A DNA stretch of 62,958 bases from Clostridia bacterium (GTDB lineage Bacteria; Bacillota; Clostridia; Christensenellales; Borkfalkiaceae), in the NCBI GenBank assembly GCA_017624285.1, contig JAGANI010000054.1, forward strand, positions 1 to 62,958. The letters are read 5' to 3'. The position numbers and the translations under genes are program-made. The notes below the pieces were generated by a model. It saw only the letters and a program-made list of their open reading frames with translations. It ran no database searches and had not been told where the DNA came from. Below are positions 37,801-45,467 of the stretch, one piece after another (position 1 is the stretch's first letter; each line of letters opens with the position of its first letter).

Positions 37801-37831
37801 AAAACAAAAACAAGGCGATGTAATCGCCTTG
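37801..37831 (-). terminator. Riboswitch-controlled terminator of the P-type ATPase gene
   Basis: On the minus strand, stem CAAGGCGAT/ATCGCCTTG (37831-37823 with 37819-37811), loop TAC, then TTTTTGTTTT, and 20 bases before the ATG. It lies between the aptamer and the gene. Confidence 0.85.
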
Positions 37832-37840
37832 TAAAAAATT

Positions 37841-37955
37841 CTTAGGGCGACGACATTTACTGCTTTTGCTGTAAACGAGTCTCATCCGTTAAGGCAGACC
37901 AGTCTTACGACGGGATTGTTGATCTGCCACGCATTGCGCGAATTACTCCCTCTAT
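37841..37955 (-). promoter_or_regulatory. yybP-ykoY (Mn2+) riboswitch aptamer
   Basis: Read on the minus strand the leader begins AGAGGGAGTAATTCGCGC and later has GGATGAGACTCGTTTAC and TGTCGTCGCCCTA, the conserved blocks of the yybP-ykoY family (GGGGAGUA start, GAGACUCG region, closing CGUCGUC). It is placed upstream of a P-type ATPase, a typical target. Transcription starts from a TTGACA/TATATT promoter at 37966-37994. Confidence 0.75.
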
Positions 37956-37965
37956 TTATATATTA

Positions 37966-37994
37966 AATATACGCACAATTTTATATTTTGTCAA
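37966..37994 (-). promoter_or_regulatory. Promoter of the riboswitch-ATPase transcript
   Basis: On the minus strand: -35 TTGACA (37994-37989), 17-bp spacer, -10 TATATT (37971-37966). Confidence 0.75.
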
Positions 37995-38060
37995 GAATTT
38001 TTTAATTATTTACTATATTTATATGTTTATAGTCAACCTTTTTATGTAAAGGCGTATGCC

Positions 38061-38264
38061 TTATAAATCTCTGAGTGGATTTCTCACTACCCAAATAAAT
38101 ATAAGCCATAGCCCCGCAATACCTACTAACGCGTAGATGATTCTCGTAAATACCCCAAAGCCAAAAAGCGCTTCAAGGGGATTAAAAGCAAAAAGCCCAA
38201 CGAGTAACCATACGATAGCGCCGATAATTGCAAGTAAGTATGCTATAATTGTGGTAATCTTCAT
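38061..38264 (-). CDS. DUF378-like small membrane protein
   Basis: 67 residues, two membrane segments (ITTIIAYLLAIIGAIVWLLVGLF and IYALVGIAGLWLIFIWVV) around a short loop with FNPLEALFGFG. This is the layout of the DUF378 family, of unknown function. AGGAGG precedes the ATG but is half of a perfect inverted repeat (38274-38303), so translation could be shut by folding. Confidence 0.75.
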   Translation of the reverse strand: MKITTIIAYLLAIIGAIVWLLVGLFAFNPLEALFGFGVFTRIIYALVGIAGLWLIFIWVVRNPLRDL

Positions 38265-38273
38265 AAAAAAACT

Positions 38274-38303
38274 CCTCCTAAACAGTTTTTTGCCGTTAGG
38301 AGG
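38274..38303 (-). terminator. Hairpin after the trigger-factor-like gene that also holds the ribosome site of the next gene
   Basis: On the minus strand, CCTCCTAA (38303-38296) and TTAGGAGG (38281-38274) form a perfect 8-bp stem with a 14-base loop. GGAGTTTTTTATG follows: the T-run can end transcription of the upstream gene, and the GGAGG is the ribosome site for the DUF378 gene. Confidence 0.65.
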
Positions 38304-38327
38304 TGTTTTTATTCTTAAAATATTAAA

Positions 38328-39248
38328 TTATTTTTCCCAATTGTTGTTTTTATCTAAAAATTCTAACACTTTTGCGTAAGAAAGGTTTGTTTTAACGCCT
38401 TCCTTATCGATATTTTCGGCTTGGTTGCCCTTTAAAAATTCTTCAACTTCTTCGTCCGAAACGATTAAGTTTTCTAAATTCATAATTTCTTCAACAACTA
38501 AAACCTTTTTGATGTTAACTTTTACTTGGTCACGGATTCTTTCCGTTTCCGCTTCCTTAGTAGTGCCGTTCATTTCAAAATATTGGTCAACGGTCATATT
38601 GTAGTAGGTAAGATCTCTTTCAAGACTTTTAAGCATGGTTTCAATTTGCGCGTCTACCATGTCTTTGGTAACTTCAACGTTAGCGGTTGCCACTACTGCA
38701 TCAAGTAACGCCTCGTGTTTTTTAGCCATATAGTCTTGTGCAAGTTTATCTTGCATATAAGCTCTATAACCAGCCTTAAAAGCTTCAATACTTTCAAGAT
38801 TAGTTGCCTTTTTAACCAACTCGTCGGTAAGTTCAACTTCCTTTAACTGTTTAACGCAGTAAAGTTTTACCTTAAAGGTGGCGTCTTTACCTGCTAAAGA
38901 AGGCTCGTAAACTTCGGGGAAGGTTACTAAAACGTCGCGTTCTTCACCAACTTTCATACCAACCATTTGTTCTTCAAAACCAGGGATAAAAGTATGGCTA
39001 CCGATAACTAAATCGTATTTATCTGCTTCGCCCCCGGGGAATTTTTCACCATTAACGTAACCGCAAAAATAAATGCAAGCAGTGTCGCCGTTTTTTAATA
39101 CTACGTCATCAGAAGTAATTTCAACGGTTTCTGCTTGAGATGCGCGGAATCTTTCAAGCTCAGCTAAAACGTCATCCTCAGTAATGGTAACTACTTCGGG
39201 AAGTTTAACGGTTAAACCTTTATATTTTAAATTTGTAATAAATGCCAT
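38328..39248 (-). CDS. Trigger-factor-like peptidyl-prolyl isomerase lacking the ribosome-binding domain
   Basis: 306 residues, against about 430 for full trigger factor. The order is: short linker (1-45), FKBP-type isomerase domain (about 50-130; NGDTACIYFCGYVNGEKFPGGEADKYDLVIGSHTFIPGFEEQMVGM), then the helical SurA-like chaperone domain to the C-terminus. The usual N-terminal domain with the FRK-type ribosome motif is absent, and the upstream spacer holds a promoter (TTGACT, 17 bp, TATAAT at 39280-39308), so it is not simply cut off. It should work as a free chaperone or isomerase in the cytoplasm. Start chosen from the ATG with AAAAGGAG upstream. Confidence 0.85.
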   Translation of the reverse strand: MAFITNLKYKGLTVKLPEVVTITEDDVLAELERFRASQAETVEITSDDVVLKNGDTACIYFCGYVNGEKFPGGEADKYDLVIGSHTFIPGFEEQMVGMKVGEERDVLVTFPEVYEPSLAGKDATFKVKLYCVKQLKEVELTDELVKKATNLESIEAFKAGYRAYMQDKLAQDYMAKKHEALLDAVVATANVEVTKDMVDAQIETMLKSLERDLTYYNMTVDQYFEMNGTTKEAETERIRDQVKVNIKKVLVVEEIMNLENLIVSDEEVEEFLKGNQAENIDKEGVKTNLSYAKVLEFLDKNNNWEK

Positions 39249-39279
39249 AATAAAAACTCCTTTTCTTTTTACGATAATT

Positions 39280-39308
39280 ATTATATATACTTAAATAATA
39301 AAAGTCAA
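39280..39308 (-). promoter_or_regulatory. Promoter of the trigger-factor-like gene
   Basis: On the minus strand: -35 TTGACT (39308-39303), 17-bp spacer, -10 TATAAT (39285-39280). Confidence 0.75.
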
Positions 39309-39440
39309 CCAAAAAACTTATTATCAGCCAGTTTGCTTAAGTGTAAAATTAAAAGCCAAATTAAACGTATAAATTAGGCAAATTTTAAAACAACAGGTAT
39401 CGTATATTGTCGTTTTGCAAAATAAAGCGCACTTCTTAAC

Positions 39441-39465
39441 AAAAAAGGGTGGCAAAAGCCACCCC
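39441..39465 (-). terminator. Terminator after ispE
   Basis: Stem GGGTGGC/GCCACCC with TTTT loop and a T-run on the minus strand. Confidence 0.9.
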
Positions 39466-39473
39466 GACGATTA

Positions 39474-40352
39474 TTAAATTTTTTTGTATTTGTTTTTAAC
39501 ACCTTTACAAGTTTTAGTCATGATAAGCCTTTCAGGTGGTAGGTAAGCGCAAAGATAATTATACGCTTCTAGCATTTTGTTTTTATTTGGGTAAATGCCG
39601 TAGCAAGACGACCCTGAACCCGACATAAGCGCAACTAAAGCGTCGGCTTCAACAAGTTTAGCAAGGGTGTCTTTAATGGTAGGTATCTTGGTAACCGTAG
39701 CGTTATAAAGGTCGTTTTTAACCGTCTTGCAAAACTCTGTAATATTTCCTTGCTTTAAAAAGTCAACGGCGTCGTCAGTGCACTCAAAATCGTGTAAATC
39801 AAGTTCGTCGTAAATCTTATAAGCTTCTTTTGCGCTTATACCTTGGTTTTCTGTAACCACAATAACATACAACGGGGTCGAAATATCTAACTTTTCAACC
39901 TGTTCACCACGGCCACGCAAAACGGCGTAACCACCAGTTAACATATAGCCGGCGTCGGTTGAAATTTTTTCCGCCAACGGCTTTAATGCACCGCCCACTT
40001 TATATAAATGGTTCATCCCGATAAGTACGCCTGCAACTTCTGCGCTAGAGCCACCTAAACCACCAGAAAGTGGTATAGATTTTTCCACAACGATATCAAC
40101 GCCTGTCGTGTGGAAGGTTTGCATAAAAAGTTTAGCCGCTTTAAATGCGTTATTATCTACTATCGATACACCTGTTAAAATGCCTTTTTCACGTAAAGTA
40201 ATGACCCCGTCCTTACGTTTTTTAATAGTGATGGTGTCGTAAACTTCAATAGACGTAGCTAGTGAGTTTATTTTATGAAAACTTCTTTCTCTCCCACAAA
40301 CGTCAAGCGTTAAGTTTATTTTTGCGGGTATCTTTAGTTTAATTTTATTCAC
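39474..40352 (-). CDS. ispE: 4-diphosphocytidyl-2-C-methyl-D-erythritol kinase
   Basis: 292 residues. GHMP kinase: PAKINLTLDVCG at the N-terminus and the ATP-binding PLSGGLGGSSAEVAG near residue 92-106, then MSGSGSSCYG near 250. It phosphorylates CDP-ME in the methylerythritol-phosphate route to isoprenoids. It directly follows sipL with no gap, the usual clostridial veg-sipL-ispE order. Confidence 0.93.
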   Translation of the reverse strand: MNKIKLKIPAKINLTLDVCGRERSFHKINSLATSIEVYDTITIKKRKDGVITLREKGILTGVSIVDNNAFKAAKLFMQTFHTTGVDIVVEKSIPLSGGLGGSSAEVAGVLIGMNHLYKVGGALKPLAEKISTDAGYMLTGGYAVLRGRGEQVEKLDISTPLYVIVVTENQGISAKEAYKIYDELDLHDFECTDDAVDFLKQGNITEFCKTVKNDLYNATVTKIPTIKDTLAKLVEADALVALMSGSGSSCYGIYPNKNKMLEAYNYLCAYLPPERLIMTKTCKGVKNKYKKI

Positions 40353-41876
40353 TTAGTACTCCTTGTTCATTTGTCTAAAAATGATTATTCTTTCATCTCC
40401 AGTTAAGGGGAATTCTAGCTCAGGGTTTAATTCTACCACGGCACTTGGCGCAATATTAAGCCGTTTCGCTAAGCCCCAAAGGCTTTCGTTATTTAATGCG
40501 ATGTAAACGGAAATCGCGCTATCGTTAATCTTTTTATCAGATACCGTGGCAACGTCGCTTAAATACTTAACGGTAGTATCGGTTTTAAAACGCACAACCA
40601 GTTTTACCGTACCGTAGCACTCCGCTTCGGATAAGGTTATAAAACGGGCGTTGATATCAGTTAAAAGGGATGTGTAGTCAAAAATTTCAAAATTATCGAC
40701 AACGTCATCGATTTTTTGCGACAATTCTATTAAAAACTTATAATTTACGGTCTTTATAATACCGTCAGCATCTTTAATTACCGTTTTTGCGGTAATAGCC
40801 CCGTCTACCGATAAAACCCCGTCGTTAAACGCGTAATCTGTAACTGTAAAGTCTTCCGCCAAAGTAAAAAGTATCCTTGCGCCAGGTTCTGGTTCAGGGG
40901 ATAGGTTAACCCTTTCGTTAAACTTTAAGGTATATGTTTTATCGCTAGCAAGTCGGGTAAAAACAGCATCGGTTTTAGTTAAAGCAATTTCCTTTTTCAA
41001 GCAAAACGCGTCCAAAGGGAGTTCAGTAAGCTCGTCAGTAAAAATATATCCTAAAACCCGCAAGTTTAAAGTTACGTTTATCGACGTTTTAGAAGTTTCT
41101 TCATCAACAACAACGTCGTATTTAGCGCTTTTAAGTTCTAAATTAGCGGTGGTTATCGTTTTTGGCATAACGCCTTCTATGCCAACTTCCACTTTAAAGG
41201 GTAAAACCCTCATCTCTTTTATTATATCACTATTTTCGCCGTTTTGCAACAAATAAGTAAAAATCACGGCTTCGCCTTCAATAATTATACAATCTATTCC
41301 AGAAGATACCTTAACGGGGTAGATTTTTTCCTTATGTAAAACCACTTTAGATACTGGGTAGTTAAGGGTAAAGTCTTCGTCAACGATAACTTCTGACGTT
41401 TGTAAATCGGTTAAGCGAGTAGTGCTTATAAGGTCTTTTTGTAATATTAAATCATCACCGGATTTTATATAATTTATTTCTTCGTCAGCGTAAAATATAA
41501 ACTCGCAATTAACAGTAACTGATGCTGACGTATCACCAGTAAAATCTGGCAAATCCGTTTTTAAAACCGTTATTTTTGGCAAAACGCGCATAGACGGGGC
41601 TATTTTTTCGTTATTTATGGAAGAAGTGAACTCCGTAGCGCACTCTACGCTATCAACACCGTTTGCGCCTATATAACAAACGGTTAAAATAATTTTGCTT
41701 TTATAAGTTAAACCACCGCTAAACAAGTCGACTTCGCAAGGGGTAACGAAAGGTGATACCGTTAAAATCTCGTTACCCATGGCGGGTGCGTCGGTCTTGC
41801 ACTCTACTTTAACTACGTCTTTTAAGCAAAGTATCGGTTTTTTGTAAGACGTTTTTTCTTTTATACAGTTAAGCAT
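40353..41876 (-). CDS. sipL: Spore morphogenesis protein SipL (DUF3794 and LysM domains)
   Basis: 507 residues, no signal peptide. Repeated DUF3794/SPOCS-type beta units run from residue 40 to about 420. The C-terminal 50 residues are a LysM-like domain (YIALNNESLWGLAKRLNIAPSAVVELNPELEF). In clostridia SipL recruits the SpoIVA coat base layer onto the forespore through its LysM domain. The neighbours ispE (next base) and veg are the conserved context. The start is the ATG at 41876 with GGGGG upstream. Confidence 0.88.
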   Translation of the reverse strand: MLNCIKEKTSYKKPILCLKDVVKVECKTDAPAMGNEILTVSPFVTPCEVDLFSGGLTYKSKIILTVCYIGANGVDSVECATEFTSSINNEKIAPSMRVLPKITVLKTDLPDFTGDTSASVTVNCEFIFYADEEINYIKSGDDLILQKDLISTTRLTDLQTSEVIVDEDFTLNYPVSKVVLHKEKIYPVKVSSGIDCIIIEGEAVIFTYLLQNGENSDIIKEMRVLPFKVEVGIEGVMPKTITTANLELKSAKYDVVVDEETSKTSINVTLNLRVLGYIFTDELTELPLDAFCLKKEIALTKTDAVFTRLASDKTYTLKFNERVNLSPEPEPGARILFTLAEDFTVTDYAFNDGVLSVDGAITAKTVIKDADGIIKTVNYKFLIELSQKIDDVVDNFEIFDYTSLLTDINARFITLSEAECYGTVKLVVRFKTDTTVKYLSDVATVSDKKINDSAISVYIALNNESLWGLAKRLNIAPSAVVELNPELEFPLTGDERIIIFRQMNKEY

Positions 41877-41960
41877 TTTGCTACCCCCGAAAAATTTTTT
41901 TACATTATATTATACTTCGGGTTTTTATTTTTATGCTTTTTTAGTAAAAATAACAATAAA

Positions 41961-41984
41961 AAAGGGGCGTTGTTACGCCCCTTT
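41961..41984 (-). terminator. Terminator between veg and sipL
   Basis: On the minus strand, stem AAAGGGGCGT/ACGCCCCTTT with AACA loop, then TTTTATTG. It separates the zinc-ribbon/veg transcript from sipL-ispE, unless read-through occurs. Confidence 0.85.
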
Positions 41985-41986
41985 AT

Positions 41987-42229
41987 TTACGTCGATTTTT
42001 TTAATACCACGTTACCGCAAAGGTATTCTGAATACGAGTACGACGTTTTCCCCTTATAATTTTTATCAAAAGGGGTAACGGTAAATAGTGATTGATACAC
42101 GTTTGTAAGTTTACCGTTAAAACTTTCCGTCTTATTTCTACCAAGGTTAACTTTTACTTCTACGTCAAGCCCTAGTAAAACGGAAATCTCTTCTTTTGCG
42201 CTTTTTAATGTTTTACTGGATTTAATCAT
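41987..42229 (-). CDS. Veg-family protein
   Basis: 80 residues from the ATG at 42229. The open frame reaches a TTG at 42280 inside the previous gene, but the shorter start fits the Veg length (about 86). Veg-type core: VEVKVNLGRNKTESFNGKLTNVYQSLFTV followed by SYSYSEYLCGNVVL, the SYSY motif being diagnostic. In Bacillus, Veg is a small abundant protein linked to biofilm and spore outgrowth. No clear ribosome site precedes it, so it may be coupled to the zinc-ribbon gene. Confidence 0.82.
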   Translation of the reverse strand: MIKSSKTLKSAKEEISVLLGLDVEVKVNLGRNKTESFNGKLTNVYQSLFTVTPFDKNYKGKTSYSYSEYLCGNVVLKKST

Positions 42230-42263
42230 AGTATGGTTATTGCCAAAACGCAAAAAATTAAAC

Positions 42264-42758
42264 CTAGTCTTCGTCGTCAAAGTTATCGTCGTCTAAGTCC
42301 TCGTCCTCGTCGTCCTCATCTAATAAAAGATCGGGGTCGTCGGGGTTGACGTATTCCATATCGTCTTCCTTGCAGGCTTCGGCAAATTCATCCTCATCGT
42401 CAAAACTATCGTCCTCTTCGATAATTTCTTCTTCGTCAAGTTTACGCATTTCGTCAGCATCTTCTTCGTCATCTCTATCGTCGTTGACAAAGTCTTTCCA
42501 ACCCTCATCGTTATCGGGGTCGATTTGGTCGCTTTTAAAGTCAAGGTTATCTCTACACTTGTCGCACATTTCTTGGTCTTCAGGGATTTCCACTTGCTTA
42601 CAAATTGGGCAAAGTTTAAACTTTTCCACCCTTTCTTTATCAACGGCAAAGACTAGGCTAGGGCCTATACCGAGTTCCGCCTTACAAACCTCGCAATACT
42701 CTTCGTCTTTGTGGATGTAGTTTAGTTCACATCTTGGGCATTTTATATAATCTGCCAT
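42264..42758 (-). CDS. Double zinc-ribbon protein with a poly-acidic tail
   Basis: 164 residues with GGGAG upstream. Two CxxC...CxxC ribbons: Cys7, Cys10, Cys22, Cys25 and Cys50, Cys53, Cys65, Cys68. From residue 78 the sequence is almost continuous Asp/Glu and probably disordered. I know no family with this arrangement. It leads the veg gene and has its own promoter, so the two may be co-transcribed. A nucleic-acid-mimicking tail or metal-binding role is possible but unproven. Confidence 0.72.
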   Translation of the reverse strand: MADYIKCPRCELNYIHKDEEYCEVCKAELGIGPSLVFAVDKERVEKFKLCPICKQVEIPEDQEMCDKCRDNLDFKSDQIDPDNDEGWKDFVNDDRDDEEDADEMRKLDEEEIIEEDDSFDDEDEFAEACKEDDMEYVNPDDPDLLLDEDDEDEDLDDDNFDDED

Positions 42759-42840
42759 CTTTTCGCTCCCTTTTAAGCGTTTTAATTGTTTTACCGATTT
42801 GTTACGGTCAATTTTTACGCTCTGTAAATTCTTCTATAAT

Positions 42841-42869
42841 ATAATAATAGCAAGAAGCGGTTTTGTAAA
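42841..42869 (-). promoter_or_regulatory. Promoter of the zinc-ribbon/veg operon
   Basis: On the minus strand: -35 TTTACA (42869-42864), 17-bp spacer, -10 TATTAT (42846-42841). Confidence 0.6.
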
Positions 42870-43188
42870 CTGATTTTTTAAATAATTTTTTTATTTTTTT
42901 AATTTTTTCTACTTTTTTATCTATTTTTGCTTATTTTTACTTAATTTTTTGCTAAAATACGCCTTTTTTTTGAAATTTTTACTAAAAAACAATCTTAGCG
43001 ATAAACTTCTTTTTGATGGTCGTTTTATTTTTTTAACTATTATTATAATAATATTTAGCGCAAAAAGCGCAAAAATTAAACATAAGCAAAAATACACGCC
43101 CTTAATTTGTTTTTATATGACGTTTATTGTAAGCCTAACGTTAAATCATAAAAAACAAACGTTATAAATTAGCGTAGTTTTAATATTA
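42870..43188. other. AT-rich spacer between the zinc-ribbon gene and spo0A
   Basis: About 320 bases of very AT-rich sequence. A weak hairpin after spo0A (GCGTA/TACGC near 43168-43193) may end its transcript. The plus-strand open frame at 42949-43167 has poly-Phe/Lys/Ile composition and no ribosome site, and I do not count it. Confidence 0.5.
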
Positions 43189-43947
43189 TTACGCTTTTTC
43201 TAAAAGCATTTTATCTGCAACGAGCGCAATAAACTCGCCGTTGGTGGGTTTTTCTGCTCCGATATATGCGCGCACTCCTAAAATAGAGTTTATGCTTTCA
43301 ATTCTACCACGATTCCAAGCAACTTCTATGGCATGACGAATAGCACGCTCGACTTTAGATGGCGAAGTTTCAAACTTTTCGCCTATCTTAGGGTAAAGCT
43401 TTTTTGTAATGTTGTTTATTATGCTAGGGTTTTCAACAGCCATTTTAACGCCTTCACGTAGGTATGAATATCCCTTTATATGTGGAGGTATGCCAACGTT
43501 TATAAAAATGCGGCTTATTTTTTCCTCAATGCTAATTTCTTTCGCTTTGCCAAAGATTTTTCCGCTTAAACTTTCTTTAGCGTTATCAAGGTCGATAAGG
43601 CGTTCTTTAAGTAAGGGGAAGTTAAACGGCTTAACCATATAGTAACTTGCGCCTTTATTAATTGCGCTGTTTACGATTTCTTCACGACTTAAAATACTTA
43701 ATACAACAATTTTAATATCTAAGTTAAGCGCGTTAATCTTTTCGATTACGCAAAGCCCGTCGTATCCTGGCAAAACAAGTTCCATAACGACAAAAGACGG
43801 CTTCTTTTCTTCAATAAGTTTTACGCCCGTGATACCGTCTGTTGCCGAGCCTACTACTTCAAATTCACCCGACTCGGTAAATAGCTTTTTAAGTTCCTCG
43901 TTTAACTCTGGCTTGTCTTGAAGTAAAAATATACGTTTTCGTTGCAT
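43189..43947 (-). CDS. spo0A: Stage 0 sporulation protein A, with atypical receiver site
   Basis: 252 residues. The C-terminal half (about 145-252) is the well-conserved Spo0A DNA-binding domain (GIPPHIKGYSYLREGVKMAV, SPSKVERAIRHAIEVAWNRG, PTNGEFIALVADKM), so the family is certain. The receiver half keeps the fold and Asp11, Ser84 and Lys106, but the phosphorylated Asp56 of the family is Glu56 (codon GAA, minus strand 43782-43780; VVMELVLPGYDGL), and Asp10 is Gln10 (codon CAA). Phosphorylation at the usual site should be impossible; Glu may mimic it. Three 0A-box-like sites lie upstream (44027-44073). Master regulator of sporulation entry. Confidence 0.95.
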   Translation of the reverse strand: MQRKRIFLLQDKPELNEELKKLFTESGEFEVVGSATDGITGVKLIEEKKPSFVVMELVLPGYDGLCVIEKINALNLDIKIVVLSILSREEIVNSAINKGASYYMVKPFNFPLLKERLIDLDNAKESLSGKIFGKAKEISIEEKISRIFINVGIPPHIKGYSYLREGVKMAVENPSIINNITKKLYPKIGEKFETSPSKVERAIRHAIEVAWNRGRIESINSILGVRAYIGAEKPTNGEFIALVADKMLLEKA

Positions 43948-44026
43948 AATAATCTCCCTAAAAATATCTTTATTTACATTTTATAACAAAAATCTACTAA
44001 ACGCAACGAATTTTGTACAAAAATAC

Positions 44027-44073
44027 TGTCGAATTTTGAACAAAATTAAAAACACTTGTCAAAACCTGTCGAA
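44027..44073. promoter_or_regulatory. Cluster of Spo0A-box-like sites
   Basis: TGTCGAA at 44027-44033 and 44067-44073 and TGTCAAA at 44057-44063, all on the plus strand, match the Spo0A recognition sequence TGTCRAA. They lie between divergent spo0A and spoIIR. Spacing from the spo0A start is 80-126 bases, and from spoIIR about 155-200. Confidence 0.55.
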
Positions 44074-44228
44074 TTTGGCATAAAATCATTTATAACTACC
44101 AAAATTAATTAATATTAGTTGGTTATTTTTGAACAAAATTCGAGTTTGTTTTTATTTACAATTTTAAAAAAGTTTTCTTATAAGGAAAAATCTTTAAAAT
44201 TTAGTCAATAATTTTTAAGGAGGTAAAT

Positions 44229-44765
44229 ATGAAAAAACTTAGTATAACTTTATTTTTAATCGGCATAATAATTGCGTCTTTTATCGTTGGCGGTGGATTT
44301 GATAAAAAAGACAATTCAGTTAAAACGGAATATTTACGTATACATATCCGGGCTAATTCAAACGCTTCGTCAGACCAAACGGTTAAATATTTAATTAAGG
44401 ACGCTGTAGTCGATTTGTTAACACCGTATTTAGTAAACGTAAATAGTAAAGACGAAGCAATTAAAATTTTAAATTCGCTAGCGGATAATATAAAACAAGT
44501 TACGGATAACCTTTTAAGTAAAAACGGTTTTAAGTATACGTCTAAAGTTTCTATCGATAAAGAAAAATTCCCTACGCGTTGGTATCAAGATTATTGCTTG
44601 CCAGAAGGTATTTACGACGCAGTTATCATTTATTTGGGTGAAGCGTCGGGGGATAACTGGTGGTGCGTAGTTTACCCACCACTTTGCTTTACTGAAACCG
44701 AAGATATAACTTATAAAAGCATTTTTGCCGAAGTTATCCGAAAGTTTTACAAAAAGGAGAAGTAA
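44229..44765 (+). CDS. spoIIR: Stage II sporulation protein R
   Basis: 178 residues with AAGGAGG upstream. Signal-peptide-like membrane helix (residues 5-22), then LRIHIRANSNASSDQTVKYLIKDAV and NWWCVVYPPLCF, the two signature regions of SpoIIR. It is secreted from the forespore and triggers SpoIIGA to process pro-sigma-E in the mother cell. Its stop overlaps the start of sleB, making an operon spoIIR-sleB-ypeB. Divergent from spo0A. Confidence 0.94.
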   Translation: MKKLSITLFLIGIIIASFIVGGGFDKKDNSVKTEYLRIHIRANSNASSDQTVKYLIKDAVVDLLTPYLVNVNSKDEAIKILNSLADNIKQVTDNLLSKNGFKYTSKVSIDKEKFPTRWYQDYCLPEGIYDAVIIYLGEASGDNWWCVVYPPLCFTETEDITYKSIFAEVIRKFYKKEK

Positions 44766-45457
44766 TGAAAAAAATTTTAAAAATCTTTATTGCGCTATCC
44801 TTTGTTTTTGCGATAGGCGTATCGGTTACACATATTGTGGGCACGCCACAAATAGTTAAATCTTACGCATTAGTTTTAAAACAAGGTAGTAAAGGTAATG
44901 ACGTTAAAACCATGCAACAAAAACTTAAAAACTGGGGTTACTATACTGGGCCGGTAGATGGTATATTTGGCAAAAAAACCCGTTCCGCAGTAGTGTATTT
45001 TCAACGTAAAAACGGCTTAGTTGCAGATGGCATAGTAGGTAAAAACACTCTTAAAGCGTTGGGTATGTCATCATCGTCATCTAATGGTAGTGTGGGTGGG
45101 TATTCTTCAGCCGACGTAAACTTACTTGCTAAGCTTATTCACGCCGAAGCCCGTGGCGAAAGTTACCAAGGTCAAGTGGCGGTTGGGGCAGTAGTTTTAA
45201 ATAGGGTAAAAAGTTCTTCTTTTCCCAACACTATTTCGGGCGTAATATATCAAAAATACGCATTTACTTGCGTAGCAGACGGACAAATAAATCTTACACC
45301 TAATGCGACCGCATTAAAAGCGGCAAAAGATGCCATGAACGGCTGGGATCCTAGCGGTGGCGCAATATATTACTATAACCCTAGGGTTGCAACTAGTAGT
45401 TGGATTTTCTCTCGACAAACGACAGTGGTTATAGGTAACCACGTCTTTGCTATTTAA
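44765..45457 (+). CDS. sleB: Spore cortex-lytic enzyme SleB
   Basis: 230 residues. Signal peptide (1-30), peptidoglycan-binding domain (LKQGSKGNDVKTMQQKLKNWGYYTGPVDGIFGKKT, about 37-95), a Ser-rich linker, and a Hydrolase_2-type catalytic domain (AKLIHAEARGESYQGQVAVGAVVLNRVKS, with the family's catalytic Glu in HAEARGE near residue 128). It lyses the modified cortex during germination. It overlaps spoIIR by one base and is followed after 10 bases by ypeB, its usual partner. Confidence 0.95.
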   Translation: MKKILKIFIALSFVFAIGVSVTHIVGTPQIVKSYALVLKQGSKGNDVKTMQQKLKNWGYYTGPVDGIFGKKTRSAVVYFQRKNGLVADGIVGKNTLKALGMSSSSSNGSVGGYSSADVNLLAKLIHAEARGESYQGQVAVGAVVLNRVKSSSFPNTISGVIYQKYAFTCVADGQINLTPNATALKAAKDAMNGWDPSGGAIYYYNPRVATSSWIFSRQTTVVIGNHVFAI

Positions 45458-45467
45458 GGAGGCAAAA

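Noticed and set aside
42346-42720. Plus-strand Ser-rich open frame opposite the zinc-ribbon gene
   Set aside because: Asp/Glu codons read backwards give Ser-rich frames; there is no ribosome site or promoter.
42949-43167. 72-codon open frame before spo0A
   Set aside because: Poly-Phe/Ile/Lys composition from AT-rich spacer, and no ribosome binding site.
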